Shown: positions 7,753 through 16,330, counted from the first letter of the stretch. The stretch is 64,000 nt of DNA from Collimonas silvisoli (GCF_018305005.1 NZ_JAGQEG010000021.1:1-64000), one strand, 5' to 3'. Program-made: numbers and translations. The notes: a model not told the origin generated them from the letters alone.

Positions 7753-8370
7753 ATGACCAGACCTAAGCCTTTTTCGATGATCCGCGAATTCCACCTCGCC
7801 GATTGGTTCACGCTCAGCAACGCGTTTTGCGGCGTCGGCTCCTTGTTTTCCGTGATGACATATCTGCAGACGCGCGAAGTGCTGCACCTTCTTCTGGCAT
7901 GCAGCTTGATTCCGGCGGCACTGGTGTTTGACATACTCGATGGCCGCATTGCTCGGTGGCGCGCGCAAAGTTCGGCCATGGGGCGCGAACTGGATTCGCT
8001 GGCCGATGTCATTTCGTTCGGCGTGGCGCCGGCAATCATTGCCTACGGCTGCGGCATGCAAGGGCTGGTGGACCGCATCGTTCTGGTATTTTTTGTCGCT
8101 TGCGGCGTGTCGCGCCTAGCGCGTTACAACGTCACCTCTGAAGAACTTTCCGAGGGCGGCGACAAAGTGAAATATTTCGAAGGCACGCCGATTCCAACCT
8201 CCTTGCTATTGGTGCTGGTGCTGGCTGCGGCCGCCTGGTACGGTGCTTTGGGCGAACATCTGTGGCTAGGCGTAGTGTTTGTCGCGGGTTTTCAGTTTCA
8301 CCCTCTGGTGCTGATGTTTGCCCTGTCCGGGGCCTTGATGGTCAGCCGGATCCGGATTCCAAAACTATAA
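7753..8370 (+). CDS. pssA: CDP-diacylglycerol-serine O-phosphatidyltransferase
   Basis: The CDP-alcohol phosphatidyltransferase signature D-x2-D-G-x2-A-R-x8-G-x3-D-x3-D is complete in DILDGRIARWRAQ...GRELDSLAD. Five to six membrane segments follow the type II (PssA-like) pattern of about 205-280 residues. The enzyme makes phosphatidylserine from CDP-diacylglycerol and serine at the inner membrane, the precursor of phosphatidylethanolamine. It is preceded by the nested hairpin described at 7688-7738 and appears monocistronic. Assignment to serine rather than another alcohol acceptor rests on overall similarity. Confidence 0.85.
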   Translation: MTRPKPFSMIREFHLADWFTLSNAFCGVGSLFSVMTYLQTREVLHLLLACSLIPAALVFDILDGRIARWRAQSSAMGRELDSLADVISFGVAPAIIAYGCGMQGLVDRIVLVFFVACGVSRLARYNVTSEELSEGGDKVKYFEGTPIPTSLLLVLVLAAAAWYGALGEHLWLGVVFVAGFQFHPLVLMFALSGALMVSRIRIPKL

Positions 8371-8482
8371 GGCGCAAGCGCTGGCGCCGGCAGCAGATGC
8401 GGCGCCATAAAACTGCCAAAGGCTCCCACTAGCGAGCGCAATAGGTCTACACTCATAATTAGCGCAATGCGGGAGTGACATC

Positions 8483-8800
8483 ATGACCGACTTTGATCCC
8501 AAGAGCAGTTTCCGGGGGCTGCCGTTGACTCCGGAGCAAGACGCAGAAGTGAGGCACTACATCACGGTAAAAAAACGCCATGGCGAGCCGTGGGACACCC
8601 CGGAATTGAACGCCATGCTGAAAGACATGCTGGAACCGCCGAGCGAGGATGAGGAAGAATTCGGCGATGGCCTGGACCAGACCAAAGCCGTCGCCGAGCG
8701 GGCAGCGGCAGCCATCGAAGACATCATCGACCCCATCGAAGCCAGCGAGGAGCGCAATGCGGCGATGGAATCCGAAGCGATGAAGGCACAAACACGCTGA
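8483..8800 (+). CDS. Acidic hypothetical protein
   Basis: The 105-residue product is soluble and strongly acidic in its second half (PPSEDEEEFGDGLDQ and IIDPIEASEERNAA), with an N-terminal RGLPLTPEQDAEVRHYI segment and GEPWDTPELNAML. It has no membrane segment, cysteine or recognised domain. The codon use matches the surrounding core genes and the start has a purine-rich leader, so it is probably real. Function unknown. Confidence 0.7.
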   Translation: MTDFDPKSSFRGLPLTPEQDAEVRHYITVKKRHGEPWDTPELNAMLKDMLEPPSEDEEEFGDGLDQTKAVAERAAAAIEDIIDPIEASEERNAAMESEAMKAQTR

Positions 8801-9242
8801 CCCCCGCGCTGATCTCATGACGGCGCCGCCGGCAAAGCGTCAGGCGCAGCCGCGATGTTGGCCATTGAAGCCAGAACACCGATCACTCAAACTGCTTCAA
8901 ACCCACTGCACGCGGCTTTCTACCGAGTGCCTCCCCCAACATGCTGATGGGGTAATGCCGGCCCGGGCAAGAGCCTGACAGGCGAACGGAAAAGTTGCGT
9001 GAAATATAATAGACATCGAATAGTTAGATCCCTATATTTATTTCATCAACTTTCTTGGCTAAACGAGAAGTTTAGGAGGATACTCAATGATGTCGGGGGC
9101 ATAAAATGCGACAACAGCGCCCATGCCTGTTTCCGCCCTGCCCGCGACACTGCAGTTGTTTAATCGTGCGTAGGTAATGAGTGAAAAATATCACTTCCAT
9201 TACTAATGTGATGTGTAACTATTCGATATTCGAGAGATTGCT
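8801..9242. other. Intergenic region with cold-shock gene leader
   Basis: No gene is seen except a possible five-codon leader frame. A TATAAT box at 9005-9010 is a candidate -10 for the cold-shock gene and would give a leader of about 225 nt, as cspA-type messages often have. A recognisable -35 is not obvious. Confidence 0.45.
9087..9104 (+). CDS. Possible leader peptide MMSGA in the csp 5' leader
   Basis: A strong AGGAGG-like sequence (9074-9079) precedes ATG ATG TCG GGG GCA TAA inside the putative long cspA leader. It might be a translated leader affecting downstream structure, or an accidental match. Nothing else supports it. Confidence 0.25.
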   Translation: MMSGA

Positions 9243-9446
9243 ATGGCAACAGGTACCGTTAAGTGGTTCAACGACTCCAAAGGCTTCGGTTTCATTACTC
9301 CGGACGGAGGTGGTGAAGATTTGTTCGCTCACTTCTCCGCAATTCAGATGGACGGCTTCAAGACGCTCAAAGAAGGCCAGAAAGTGAAATTCGATGTGAC
9401 GGACGGCCCAAAGGGCAAGCAGGCATCCAACATTCAAAATCCTTGA
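9243..9446 (+). CDS. cspA: CspA-family cold-shock RNA chaperone
   Basis: The 67-residue protein is a complete single cold-shock domain with RNP1 (KGFGFI) and RNP2 (DLFAHF) and the standard opening [19 protein letters not shown]. It binds single-stranded RNA/DNA and melts secondary structure. A long AT-richer leader precedes it, consistent with temperature-dependent post-transcriptional control, although whether this copy is cold-inducible cannot be read. It is monocistronic. Confidence 0.95.
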   Translation: MATGTVKWFNDSKGFGFITPDGGGEDLFAHFSAIQMDGFKTLKEGQKVKFDVTDGPKGKQASNIQNP

Positions 9447-9731
9447 AAATCGATTACGAGTGGAAAACCTCGACAGCTTTTCCGTAGCTCGCGAATAAAA
9501 AGCCTGGCGCCGAAAGACTCGCCGGAACTGGGCTGGATGCTTATTGCTGATTTCGCTTGCATGCGGTTCGGACAAGTCTGATCGAGGCGTGGCATGGAGC
9601 AAACGAGACTGGAAGCCGCAATACGCTTCCATTGTCAGAATATTCGTCAATCAATTTTTACTTCGTGGAATTTCCCCCTTCTCTTCCAGCACTTCCACCA
9701 TCCGCAAACTCAACTCTTTGAGGATGAACCC

Positions 9732-10343
9732 ATGACACTCGGATTCTTGCTGACCACCTTGATCATTGTCGCATCGCCCGGCACAGGAGTGATCTACACC
9801 TTGTCTGCCGGCCTTTCACGCGGAGCAAAGGCTAGCATCCTGGCCGCGTTCAGCTGTACCTTAGGGATTCTGCCGCACCTCGGCGCCGCCATGTTTGGAC
9901 TAGCCGCGATTCTGCATGCGAGTGCGCTCGCCTTCAACGCCATCAAGTATGCCGGCATTGCCTACCTCCTGTTCATGGCCTGGAATTCCTTGCGAGAAAA
10001 AGGTGCATTGCGCGTAGACCGTGTCGAAGACAAACGCTCCGATTTTCGTGTGATCCTCGATGGCGTCCTGGTCAACATTCTCAATCCGAAGCTATCCATC
10101 TTCTTCGTCGCGTTTTTGCCGCAGTTTGTCAGCCCTCAAGAAGCGCATCCGCTGCTCCGCATGCTGGAGTTGTCGAGCGCGTTCATGCTGGCTACCTTTG
10201 TCATTTTCTCAAGCTATGGCGTGTTTGCCGCCGTCATGCGCGATCGCGTGATATCACGGCCGAGGGTGATGGCCTGGATGCGCCGCAGTTTCGCTGCGGC
10301 GTTCGGCGCCCTGGCGCTTAAGCTGGCATTAACAGATAGGTAA
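9732..10343 (+). CDS. LysE/RhtB-family amino-acid exporter
   Basis: The 203-residue protein opens with TLGFLLTTLIIVASPGTGVIYTLSAGLSRG, which holds the conserved PGP/PGT-containing first helix of the LysE/RhtB family. It continues with the YLLFMAWNSLRE loop and the LVNILNPKLSIFFVAFLPQFV motif. About six membrane helices are predicted. Such proteins export amino acids or related metabolites with the proton gradient. GAGGA at 9720-9724 supports the ATG at 9732, and the in-frame upstream extension to 9594 is not family-like. The substrate is unknown. Confidence 0.88.
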   Translation: MTLGFLLTTLIIVASPGTGVIYTLSAGLSRGAKASILAAFSCTLGILPHLGAAMFGLAAILHASALAFNAIKYAGIAYLLFMAWNSLREKGALRVDRVEDKRSDFRVILDGVLVNILNPKLSIFFVAFLPQFVSPQEAHPLLRMLELSSAFMLATFVIFSSYGVFAAVMRDRVISRPRVMAWMRRSFAAAFGALALKLALTDR

Positions 10344-10425
10344 GCAACTCTTTTGAGAACTGAATCGCCCCGGCTTTGAACTGATCTGTAACACCAGCGA
10401 ATGCTGCAAATCAGCCCACATTGAT

Positions 10426-10860
10426 TCACAGACCTGGCGCAGGTTGCTTGCGATCCGGCACAGTCAATTCTCGCAGCAACCCACCCTGAAGTACGCTGCC
10501 GTCGGTTGTACCTTCACCCTCTATGCGACGCTGACACGCGTCCCGGTCGTCCACTGGCAAGGCATTGCATCTTAACAAGGCATTTTGGCGGTCTGCCGTC
10601 GGATCGTCACTAAGATGGCCCCTTCTAGACTCTTGCAAAGCCGCACCGGCCTCTTTCAGGCAAGTCGCGCGATCCTGATTCGATTGTCCGTTAATGCATG
10701 CCGCCCGTTCTGCCTGGTAGCGCGCATTCGCTTCCCGTAGATTGCTGGCAGCCATCGCCGCGAGCGAAGCACTTGATACGAAAAGCACCAGCAGCAACCC
10801 TGCTGCCTTGCAATTGAAATACTTGGGCATTGAACTAAAAGGATTCCGGTAATTTGGCAT
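10426..10860 (-). CDS. Exported hypothetical protein with conserved cysteines
   Basis: From the ATG at 10860, preceded by GGAGATC, the product has 144 residues. A basic N-terminus and a hydrophobic stretch (AAGLLLVLFVSSASLAAMAAS) form a signal peptide. The mature part is helical, with regularly placed cysteines in AACINGQSNQDRATCLKEAG and LRCNALPVDDRDACQRR, suggesting two disulfides in the periplasm. I do not recognise a named domain. It is the last chromosomal gene before the left edge of the tRNA-Val island. Confidence 0.72.
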   Translation of the reverse strand: MPNYRNPFSSMPKYFNCKAAGLLLVLFVSSASLAAMAASNLREANARYQAERAACINGQSNQDRATCLKEAGAALQESRRGHLSDDPTADRQNALLRCNALPVDDRDACQRRIEGEGTTDGSVLQGGLLRELTVPDRKQPAPGL

Positions 10861-11050
10861 GATGATCTCCAAACTAAAATTTGAATCTAGCGGATACACC
10901 ATCTGCCGTATGTACGTTACCGAGCTTTGCAAACATATCGGAAGCTGCTCGGCGATCCCATCGAATGGGAATGAAACCGCTTGCCTGATAAGTGATTCCC
11001 CAGGCTTGGCATTCAATACGATTGCTCGTATCACAAGCCCAAATGAACGA

Positions 11051-11083
11051 AAAAAAGCCCATCCTTACGAAATGGGCTTTTTA
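11051..11083. terminator. Intrinsic bidirectional terminator
   Basis: A-rich tract, AAGCCCAT, loop CCTTACGA, ATGGGCTT and a T-run form a classic hairpin with A and T tracts on both sides. It can terminate transcription in either direction near the chromosomal edge of the island. Confidence 0.75.
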
Positions 11084-11135
11084 AACTTAATTCACTGCCA
11101 GTAATAAATGCCCCGGAACGTATCCGGGAACTAAA

Positions 11136-11167
11136 AATACTGGTAGGCACGATTGGACTCGAACCAA
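11136..11167. repeat. Distal attachment-site repeat of the tRNA-Val island
   Basis: These 32 bases are identical to 19230-19261, which covers the 3' end of tRNA-Val(GAC) including its T-arm and CCA. Only the 3' part of the tRNA is present here. It is therefore the far att copy left by site-specific integration rather than a working tRNA. It marks the left boundary of a roughly 8.1-kb element. Confidence 0.9.
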
Positions 11168-11543
11168 TTTAAGGCATCGATTCTATGCGCTTTTGCAGGA
11201 GCCTCATAGAGAGGTATCCCCCTGCATCCCCCCTCAAATACCCTCGAAAAACCCACAGAAAAACCCACGAATTTCTAGGGGTGCCGAGGGGTACGACCAG
11301 AGACAGTACACGCCAATGCATAGTTACCCTCGGACGCGGGTTCGACTCCCGCCACACCACAAAAATATCGTTTAAAATCAACAATTTAAAAATATAGTGC
11401 TGTCATTAATTGGGGAGGGGGGGTGGGGCTGTTTTGGCTCCAGAATGACAACGCAATGACAGCATTTCTTTTTTCCTCTAGCAAGGGGCGGATTCGATTC
11501 CCGGCTAAAATAAAAAGGGTCGGCCGGGATTGCCATCCGCCGA
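11168..11543. other. Left arm of the island with tmRNA/tRNA T-arm fragments
   Basis: No convincing gene. CGGACGCGGGTTC followed by GACTCCCGCCA at 11331-11354 closely resembles the 3' T-arm end of tmRNA. A weaker T-arm-like sequence (GCGGATTCGATTCCCGGC) is at 11488-11505. TGCTGTCATT (11398-11407) and AATGACAGCA (11455-11464) form a perfect inverted repeat. Together they look like nested attachment-site debris. Confidence 0.5.
11328..11360 (+). repeat. Fragment resembling the 3' end of tmRNA (ssrA)
   Basis: The 24-nt core at 11331-11354 matches the familiar tmRNA 3' sequence (GGACGCGGGTTC, A or G, ACTCCCGCCA), including a perfect 5-bp T stem GCGGG/CCCGC. No tmRNA body lies upstream. It is best read as an att remnant of an element that once targeted ssrA, or possibly a tRNA 3' end with similar sequence. 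Confidence 0.5.
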
Positions 11544-12902
11544 CTATTGGATGAGCCCTGCATCCGGCGTATAGAACAGCGTTGCATTCCCCTGCATGTC
11601 GGTTCCGCCATCACCTTCCGGGAAAATCGATTCATAGGCGTGAGCAACGGCTCGGAATCGACGGTCTTCTCTGTCCCATTTCCTGATGTAGCGGTAGTAG
11701 TTGTAAAGGATACCTTCCGTCATTTGACGTGGAGGCCCAACGATCACCGTTCCGATTTGCGGCGGCGTCCCCTCCGACATCACGACTGGAATCCAGCGAA
11801 CGGCCTCGCCGAAGCTGTACCGCGTGATGTAGTCGGCACCGGCCAGTAGGCGATTGTCAAGAAAGTCGAAAACTTCGACGGCGTTGCGGTCGTTACTGGG
11901 AAAGCCGCTCACCGGATCGACGCGGGTACGCTGGTTGAATGCCACTTGCGCGAGGAGCGAAAGGGCGGTCGGATCGATCCATGCGTGGCCCTGGTCGCGT
12001 GCCATTTCAACGACTTGTACCTGCGGCGTATCAACCTGCTGCCCGGTCTCTGCATCCTTCGTAACCAGACGCATCTGCCATTTGATTGAGCCGTTGCGCC
12101 CCCCTTGTTGTCCAGCCGAATTGACTGTCGTGCGCTCGATCGCCTTCTGGTAGAGTAATTTATCGTCCAGAGCGACGGCCGTCCCGATCAACCCCATCGT
12201 CGCGAACTGATGCTGGTTCATCCAGTAGCCGGGGTCGGCGACAAGGCCCAAACCCATTTTCATCAAATTTGCAAAACGGCTCTGGTCGCTCTCCGTCCAT
12301 CGGCTGGCTTCGGTATTGCCGTCGGTGTGACGCAAGAGATCCTCGACCAAGCAGAGTTTATATGCGGCAATTCCCCATCGAATCTGGGAATCCCAGTGCG
12401 GTTCAACCTTGGTAATGGAGAAGTAGTTTCTGATCACGTTCAGTGCATTGACCCTGTACAGCTCTTTGCCGGTGACATACCACATCACGATTTGGTGAAA
12501 GGCAACATCTGCGTCCATCGCCATTCGAACGGTGATGAAATTGCCAGTCTCATTGGCTCGCCCATGCAATATTTCGGTCCATCCTGCTTGATAGTAGACG
12601 CGGGGGTTGGGCGCACTGCGACCGTTCTTTGCAAACGCATCGAAGGCACTTGCCCACGGCTCATCCCCTTTGCGCACATGACGTTGCATCGTGTCCAGTT
12701 GGGTTTTGGTCAGACCTAGACCAGGATGGAGCAAGCCGGAAACCGGATCTCTGGTTTCATGCGCCTGAGGTGTGAAATCCGTGATGAGCTTCGGGTAGGC
12801 GTAGGTAGTCGATTGACTGCCGGTATAGGAATCCGCATGCCCAATGGCGCATGCGGCCATAATGGCGATCGCGACAGTACAGCGCAATGCAAGATTAGAC
12901 AT
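11544..12902 (-). CDS. Secreted alginate-lyase-like polysaccharide lyase
   Basis: A signal peptide (LALRCTVAIAIMAACAIGHAD) precedes an (alpha/alpha)-toroid-type sequence of the alginate lyase superfamily. HPGLGLTKTQLDTMQRHV is followed by WASAFDAFAKNG, the helix DVAFHQIVMWYVTGKELYR, and the NQH-containing WMNQHQFATMGLIGTAVALDD that corresponds to the catalytic Asn-His region of PL5-type lyases. It should cleave an acidic polysaccharide by beta-elimination outside the cytoplasm. The actual polymer is unknown. The ATG at 12902 gives 452 residues. It lies inside the tRNA-Val island as a lone metabolic cargo gene, with no exporter or regulator next to it. Confidence 0.75.
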   Translation of the reverse strand: MSNLALRCTVAIAIMAACAIGHADSYTGSQSTTYAYPKLITDFTPQAHETRDPVSGLLHPGLGLTKTQLDTMQRHVRKGDEPWASAFDAFAKNGRSAPNPRVYYQAGWTEILHGRANETGNFITVRMAMDADVAFHQIVMWYVTGKELYRVNALNVIRNYFSITKVEPHWDSQIRWGIAAYKLCLVEDLLRHTDGNTEASRWTESDQSRFANLMKMGLGLVADPGYWMNQHQFATMGLIGTAVALDDKLLYQKAIERTTVNSAGQQGGRNGSIKWQMRLVTKDAETGQQVDTPQVQVVEMARDQGHAWIDPTALSLLAQVAFNQRTRVDPVSGFPSNDRNAVEVFDFLDNRLLAGADYITRYSFGEAVRWIPVVMSEGTPPQIGTVIVGPPRQMTEGILYNYYRYIRKWDREDRRFRAVAHAYESIFPEGDGGTDMQGNATLFYTPDAGLIQ

Positions 12903-13307
12903 CAAATCACTCTCAATCAATAATAAATTAGCCCATTCAACCAGGCATTTAAAATCCGATTCCGTGCATCGGCATTGCATGGAACCGCTTGCGAAATATT
13001 TTGGAGAGACGTCAATAGACAGATTTCCGTTATTTTTAAAATCCGCATTATTGCCCGTCAATGATCCGATAATCCATATTAAACCTCTATCAGCAAATCC
13101 CTAAAATGACTCAGATTCCCCCTACTGCAATCAAGGTCCGGCTGGCCGAGAAAATGGTCGTATCCGCTCATTTTCTGAGCATCAACAATCGGCCTTTCAG
13201 TCGCACGGTGGCGAACCAAGCGTGCTCCCGTACAACTGGATGTCTCGGAAACCAAGTCAGTAGCTCTGTGACTCGACGACGTGCTAATCAATGCTGAACC
13301 GAAAAGC

Positions 13308-13334
13308 AAAAAAGCCCGCATTTACGCGGGCTTT
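13308..13334. terminator. Hairpin terminator
   Basis: An A-tract, AAGCCCGC, loop, GCGGGCTTT form a short GC stem with flanking A/T runs, able to stop transcription in either direction. It is followed directly by a T-arm-like fragment, so it may be a terminator carried along with a former tRNA/tmRNA target. Confidence 0.6.
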
Positions 13335-13423
13335 CCCGACCTAAAGGAGACGGGTTCGATTCCCGCCGCTTTCATTACAAATCAGGCCAGAACTTCGTAG
13401 CGCTTGTATTCACTTGGCTTATG

Positions 13424-13494
13424 GCACCTCGTTATGCACAAGTAGCCGATCTCTGCTTTGCCGGCGACGCCGCTACTTGTATATAACGAGGTGC
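13424..13494. repeat. 71-nt element with 23-bp inverted arms
   Basis: The arm at 13424-13446 (GCACCTCGTTAT, two variable bases, ACAAGTAGC) pairs with 13472-13494 at 21 of 23 positions across a 25-nt spacer. It could be a folded RNA, a protein-binding site or a small mobile-repeat unit. No coding sequence overlaps it. Confidence 0.65.
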
Positions 13495-14013
13495 GTCAGA
13501 GAGCCTTTCTTTTTGCCGTACCACATAGCCGGCATTTATCTTACGTGGGCATGGGTGTTACGCCCATCGTGAAGACAAGGAATGCCCACTAGAGCTATGA
13601 AGCAAGGATATCCCTACGCAAAAAACGGGATTGCCTGACTTCTCTTCATGCCGATTCTCGTTACCCTGAAGACAACATCAGCAGATAGGGACGAAAGAGC
13701 TAAATACTTGCTTATTTTCGATTTTGCACCTGTTAATTTTGATAGGTGCAAAAAAAAAATCAATGTGCGTGATTCAATCCTTCCAAGTTACATTTAATAA
13801 GAATTTATTTAACAATTTGAGACAATTAAAAATTTGATCTAGCGTAGGTCAAATTCAGAGTGATGGAAAGAATCAAGTAACCAAATTTATAGATTTTTGC
13901 AGCTCAGCAGTTAAATCGTTCGTCTTATCGGACACGTATTCGTTTTTATGTACAGGATTATTCGAAAGAGTAATAGCTCATCAATGGTGATGATTTTCAA
14001 AATGAGGCATAGT

Positions 14014-14268
14014 ATGGCTATTCAAGAAATGACATTGCAAGAAATAGATGAAGTATACGGCGCCGTTAACTGGCGGCTGGTTTCGCAAGGCTTTATTCAG
14101 ACGTTTGCTGGCAGTGTCGCCGTCGCTGTCGGTGCAGCGTCTGGCCCTCTTGGCTTTGGCCTCGTCGCTGTAGGTGGCGTAGCCATGGTCATGGGCGGAA
14201 CTGCAATGGCTGCTGGAATTGGCGACGCCTCAAACGTAGGAGCAGGTACCGTTCCTAACGCGCCATAA
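14014..14268 (+). CDS. Class II bacteriocin/microcin-like precursor peptide
   Basis: GAGG at 14004-14007 points to the ATG at 14014 and an 84-residue product. The first 17 residues (MAIQEMTLQEIDEVYGA) fit a double-glycine leader, with Gly-Ala at the cleavage point in place of Gly-Gly. The predicted mature peptide of 67 residues is hydrophobic and rich in Gly, Ala and Val, with several GxxxG spacings (GPLGFGLVAVGG, VMGGTAMAAG), typical of membrane-active two-helix bacteriocins. Downstream lie a small membrane protein, an HlyD-type adaptor and a C39 peptidase fragment, the usual partners of such peptides. The locus is AT-rich compared with the chromosome. Antimicrobial activity is inferred, not shown. 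Confidence 0.75.
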   Translation: MAIQEMTLQEIDEVYGAVNWRLVSQGFIQTFAGSVAVAVGAASGPLGFGLVAVGGVAMVMGGTAMAAGIGDASNVGAGTVPNAP

Positions 14269-14354
14269 GTATTTGAAAAACGATATCATTTTTTTTGCGG
14301 CCATTGGATCTCTCCAAAGTCTTTCGATGTCCGCAATTTCTATTAGGAATATAA

Positions 14355-14882
14355 ATGGCGGTTTTCAAAGATAAAAATGGGCAGCATTATTTAGGAGCAA
14401 TCTACCTAAAGAGTGAAAATTATTATTCAGGAAATTTTCTTCCGATATCCGAGAGAAATATCAGATTTGCACTTTCGTTTAGCAAGTTTTTTATTCGAAT
14501 TTGTTTGCTTTCACTTGTGCTTAGCGCACTAGGATTTGTCATTAAATTGTTTAATAACGAAGCCGAAATAGCTAACTATCTCCTAGCTTTTATTGGATTT
14601 GTCATTGCGCTTATTTCTGTTTTTTATTTTATTGTCGGTCCCGTAATTTTATCTAGAAAAAAGACCTCACTAAGTCGTAAAGAGATGGTCTGCTTGCGCC
14701 CGGAATCTACTCTCCTTTATGTAACAACATCTCTTGCTGCGTTTGCGTTGATGATTGATACATCATTTTTAATTTATCCTGATTTTAGATTGAATGATTT
14801 CGTCCTGCTGTTATTTACTTTGATTCCGATCATGGGAGTTTCCGGATTGGCTGCGTATCTTTACTCAAAAAAGATACGGTAG
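14355..14882 (+). CDS. Membrane protein, candidate bacteriocin immunity protein
   Basis: The 175-residue AT-rich gene encodes a protein with about four membrane helices (near 47-65, 75-98, 120-137 and 150-168) and short Lys/Arg-rich cytosolic ends. It directly follows the bacteriocin-like precursor by 86 nt and precedes the secretion adaptor, the position where immunity proteins for membrane-active peptides are commonly encoded. I recognise no family motif, so the immunity role is only positional. Confidence 0.6.
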   Translation: MAVFKDKNGQHYLGAIYLKSENYYSGNFLPISERNIRFALSFSKFFIRICLLSLVLSALGFVIKLFNNEAEIANYLLAFIGFVIALISVFYFIVGPVILSRKKTSLSRKEMVCLRPESTLLYVTTSLAAFALMIDTSFLIYPDFRLNDFVLLLFTLIPIMGVSGLAAYLYSKKIR

Positions 14883-15044
14883 ATGAAGAAGTGAATCACA
14901 GGTAGCAATTCCTTTTCGACTTTGCCGATCAAAGAAAAATAGAACAATTGGTAAAGCCCAATAAAGCTCAATCGCGAGAAATTTCCGATGGTTTAAGCAA
15001 GAGCGAATTGATCTCCGCGATCTAGCTCTCAGAGCTATCGGCAG

Positions 15045-16328
15045 ATGAATCATAGCCAAAATCAAAATCCTATGCGCCTATTTCGCGAACAAGCGCTCGC
15101 CGCCCAGCAGACAAAGTGGCTAGGCGACATCGTCCTGATCCGCCCGCTTTCGTTCACCTTCCTGAGCACTTTCGCCGTTATATTGGCGTCGATTGTCTGC
15201 ATATTTTTGGCATGGGGCAGCTACACAAAACACAGTACGGTCAGTGGACAACTGATCCCGAATACTGGCCTAATCAAAGTCTATGCGCCGCAGACTGGCA
15301 TCGTCATCGAACAGCATGTCAAGGAAGGTCAGAAGGTCAAGGCCGGGGACGTGTTGTATGTGCTCTCCAGCGAAAGGCAAAGCAGTACCCAGGGAGCGAC
15401 TCAGGCTGCCATCAGCAGCCAAGTCGAACAGCGCCAGGTCAGTTTGCGCGACGAAATGGTAAAGACGCGGCAATTGCAATTAGAAGAACGCCGCGGACTT
15501 AACAATAAAATTGCAGGTCTAGCTAACGAGCTCGCTAAGCTGGACAATCAGATTGCCGGCCAGCAGGACCGCGTCAAACTTGCTGTGGAAACCTTACAAC
15601 GCTATCAGGGCTTGCTACAGCAAGACTACATCTCAAAAGAACAATTCGAGCAAAAGCAGGAAGACCTGCTCGATCAAAAGAACCGCCAGCAAAGCCTGGA
15701 ACGTGACCGCATCAGCGTCGGACGCGAACTATCGGCACAACAGACTGAATTGACGGGTCTGTCGCTGAAACACCAGAACCAACTCGCACAGATCGACCGT
15801 ACCCTCACCAGCACCGGCCAGGAACTGACCGAAAGCGAAGCCAAGCGCCGTATTGTCGTCACCGCGCCGGAAGCCGGCATCGCCACTGCCGTGATCGCTG
15901 ACGCCGGCCAGGCGGTTGACGGCAATCGTCCCCTAGTCAGTATCGTACCGGCCGGCGCCACCTTACGCGCAGAGCTATACGCGCCCAGCCGCGCCATCGG
16001 CTTTGTGCGTCCTGGCGATCAGGTGCTGATCCGTTACCAAGCCTACCCCTATCAGAAATTCGGCCACCAAAAGGGTGTGGTCGAATCTGTCGCTAGGACT
16101 GCACTACCCAATAATGAGTTGAACGTCCTCGGCACGCCGGCAGGCGGCAGCAACACCGAGCCGATGTACCGGATTACCGTCAATCTCGCCTCTCAACAAG
16201 TGACTGCTTACGGGCGGCCGCAAACGCTGCAAGCCGGCATGCTGCTCGACGCCGACGTCCAACAAGAAAAGCTTCACCTCTATGAATGGGTGCTGGAGCC
16301 GCTTTATAGCCTGACCGGCAAACTCTGA
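15045..16328 (+). CDS. HlyD/CvaA-family periplasmic adaptor for peptide secretion
   Basis: The 427-residue protein has one N-terminal membrane anchor (about residues 38-60), a barrel-sandwich half (VYAPQTGIVIEQHVKEGQKVKAGDVLYVL), and a long coiled coil of Gln/Glu/Leu-rich heptads (about 110-270). The second lipoyl half (RIVVTAPEAGIATAVIADAGQAV) and a beta-barrel end it. This is the layout of membrane-fusion proteins that join a peptidase-containing ABC transporter to an outer-membrane tunnel in type I secretion. It stops 2 nt before the C39 gene. The full-length sequence is intact although its transporter partner is not. Confidence 0.9.
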   Translation: MNHSQNQNPMRLFREQALAAQQTKWLGDIVLIRPLSFTFLSTFAVILASIVCIFLAWGSYTKHSTVSGQLIPNTGLIKVYAPQTGIVIEQHVKEGQKVKAGDVLYVLSSERQSSTQGATQAAISSQVEQRQVSLRDEMVKTRQLQLEERRGLNNKIAGLANELAKLDNQIAGQQDRVKLAVETLQRYQGLLQQDYISKEQFEQKQEDLLDQKNRQQSLERDRISVGRELSAQQTELTGLSLKHQNQLAQIDRTLTSTGQELTESEAKRRIVVTAPEAGIATAVIADAGQAVDGNRPLVSIVPAGATLRAELYAPSRAIGFVRPGDQVLIRYQAYPYQKFGHQKGVVESVARTALPNNELNVLGTPAGGSNTEPMYRITVNLASQQVTAYGRPQTLQAGMLLDADVQQEKLHLYEWVLEPLYSLTGKL

Positions 16329-16330
16329 CC

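Larger units (their letters stand above)
12903..14013. other. Non-coding 1.1-kb stretch with terminator, T-arm fragment and long inverted repeat
   Basis: No gene is supported. It contains a bidirectional hairpin (13308-13334), a T-arm-like GACGGGTTCGATTCCCGCC (13349-13367), and an imperfect 23-bp inverted repeat (13424-13446 and 13472-13494). The AT-rich upstream region of the bacteriocin gene follows from about 13680, where composition shifts sharply. Confidence 0.5.

Noticed and set aside
11136-11212. A second tRNA-Val gene at the left repeat
   Set aside because: Only the 3' 32 bases match; the anticodon arm, D-arm and 5' acceptor strand are absent, so it is an att copy and not a tRNA.
13424-13494. 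Integron attC site
   Set aside because: The arms fold well, but the GTTRRRY/RYYYAAC core boxes are not matched (GTTATGC has T where a purine is required) and no integron integrase or cassette array is present.
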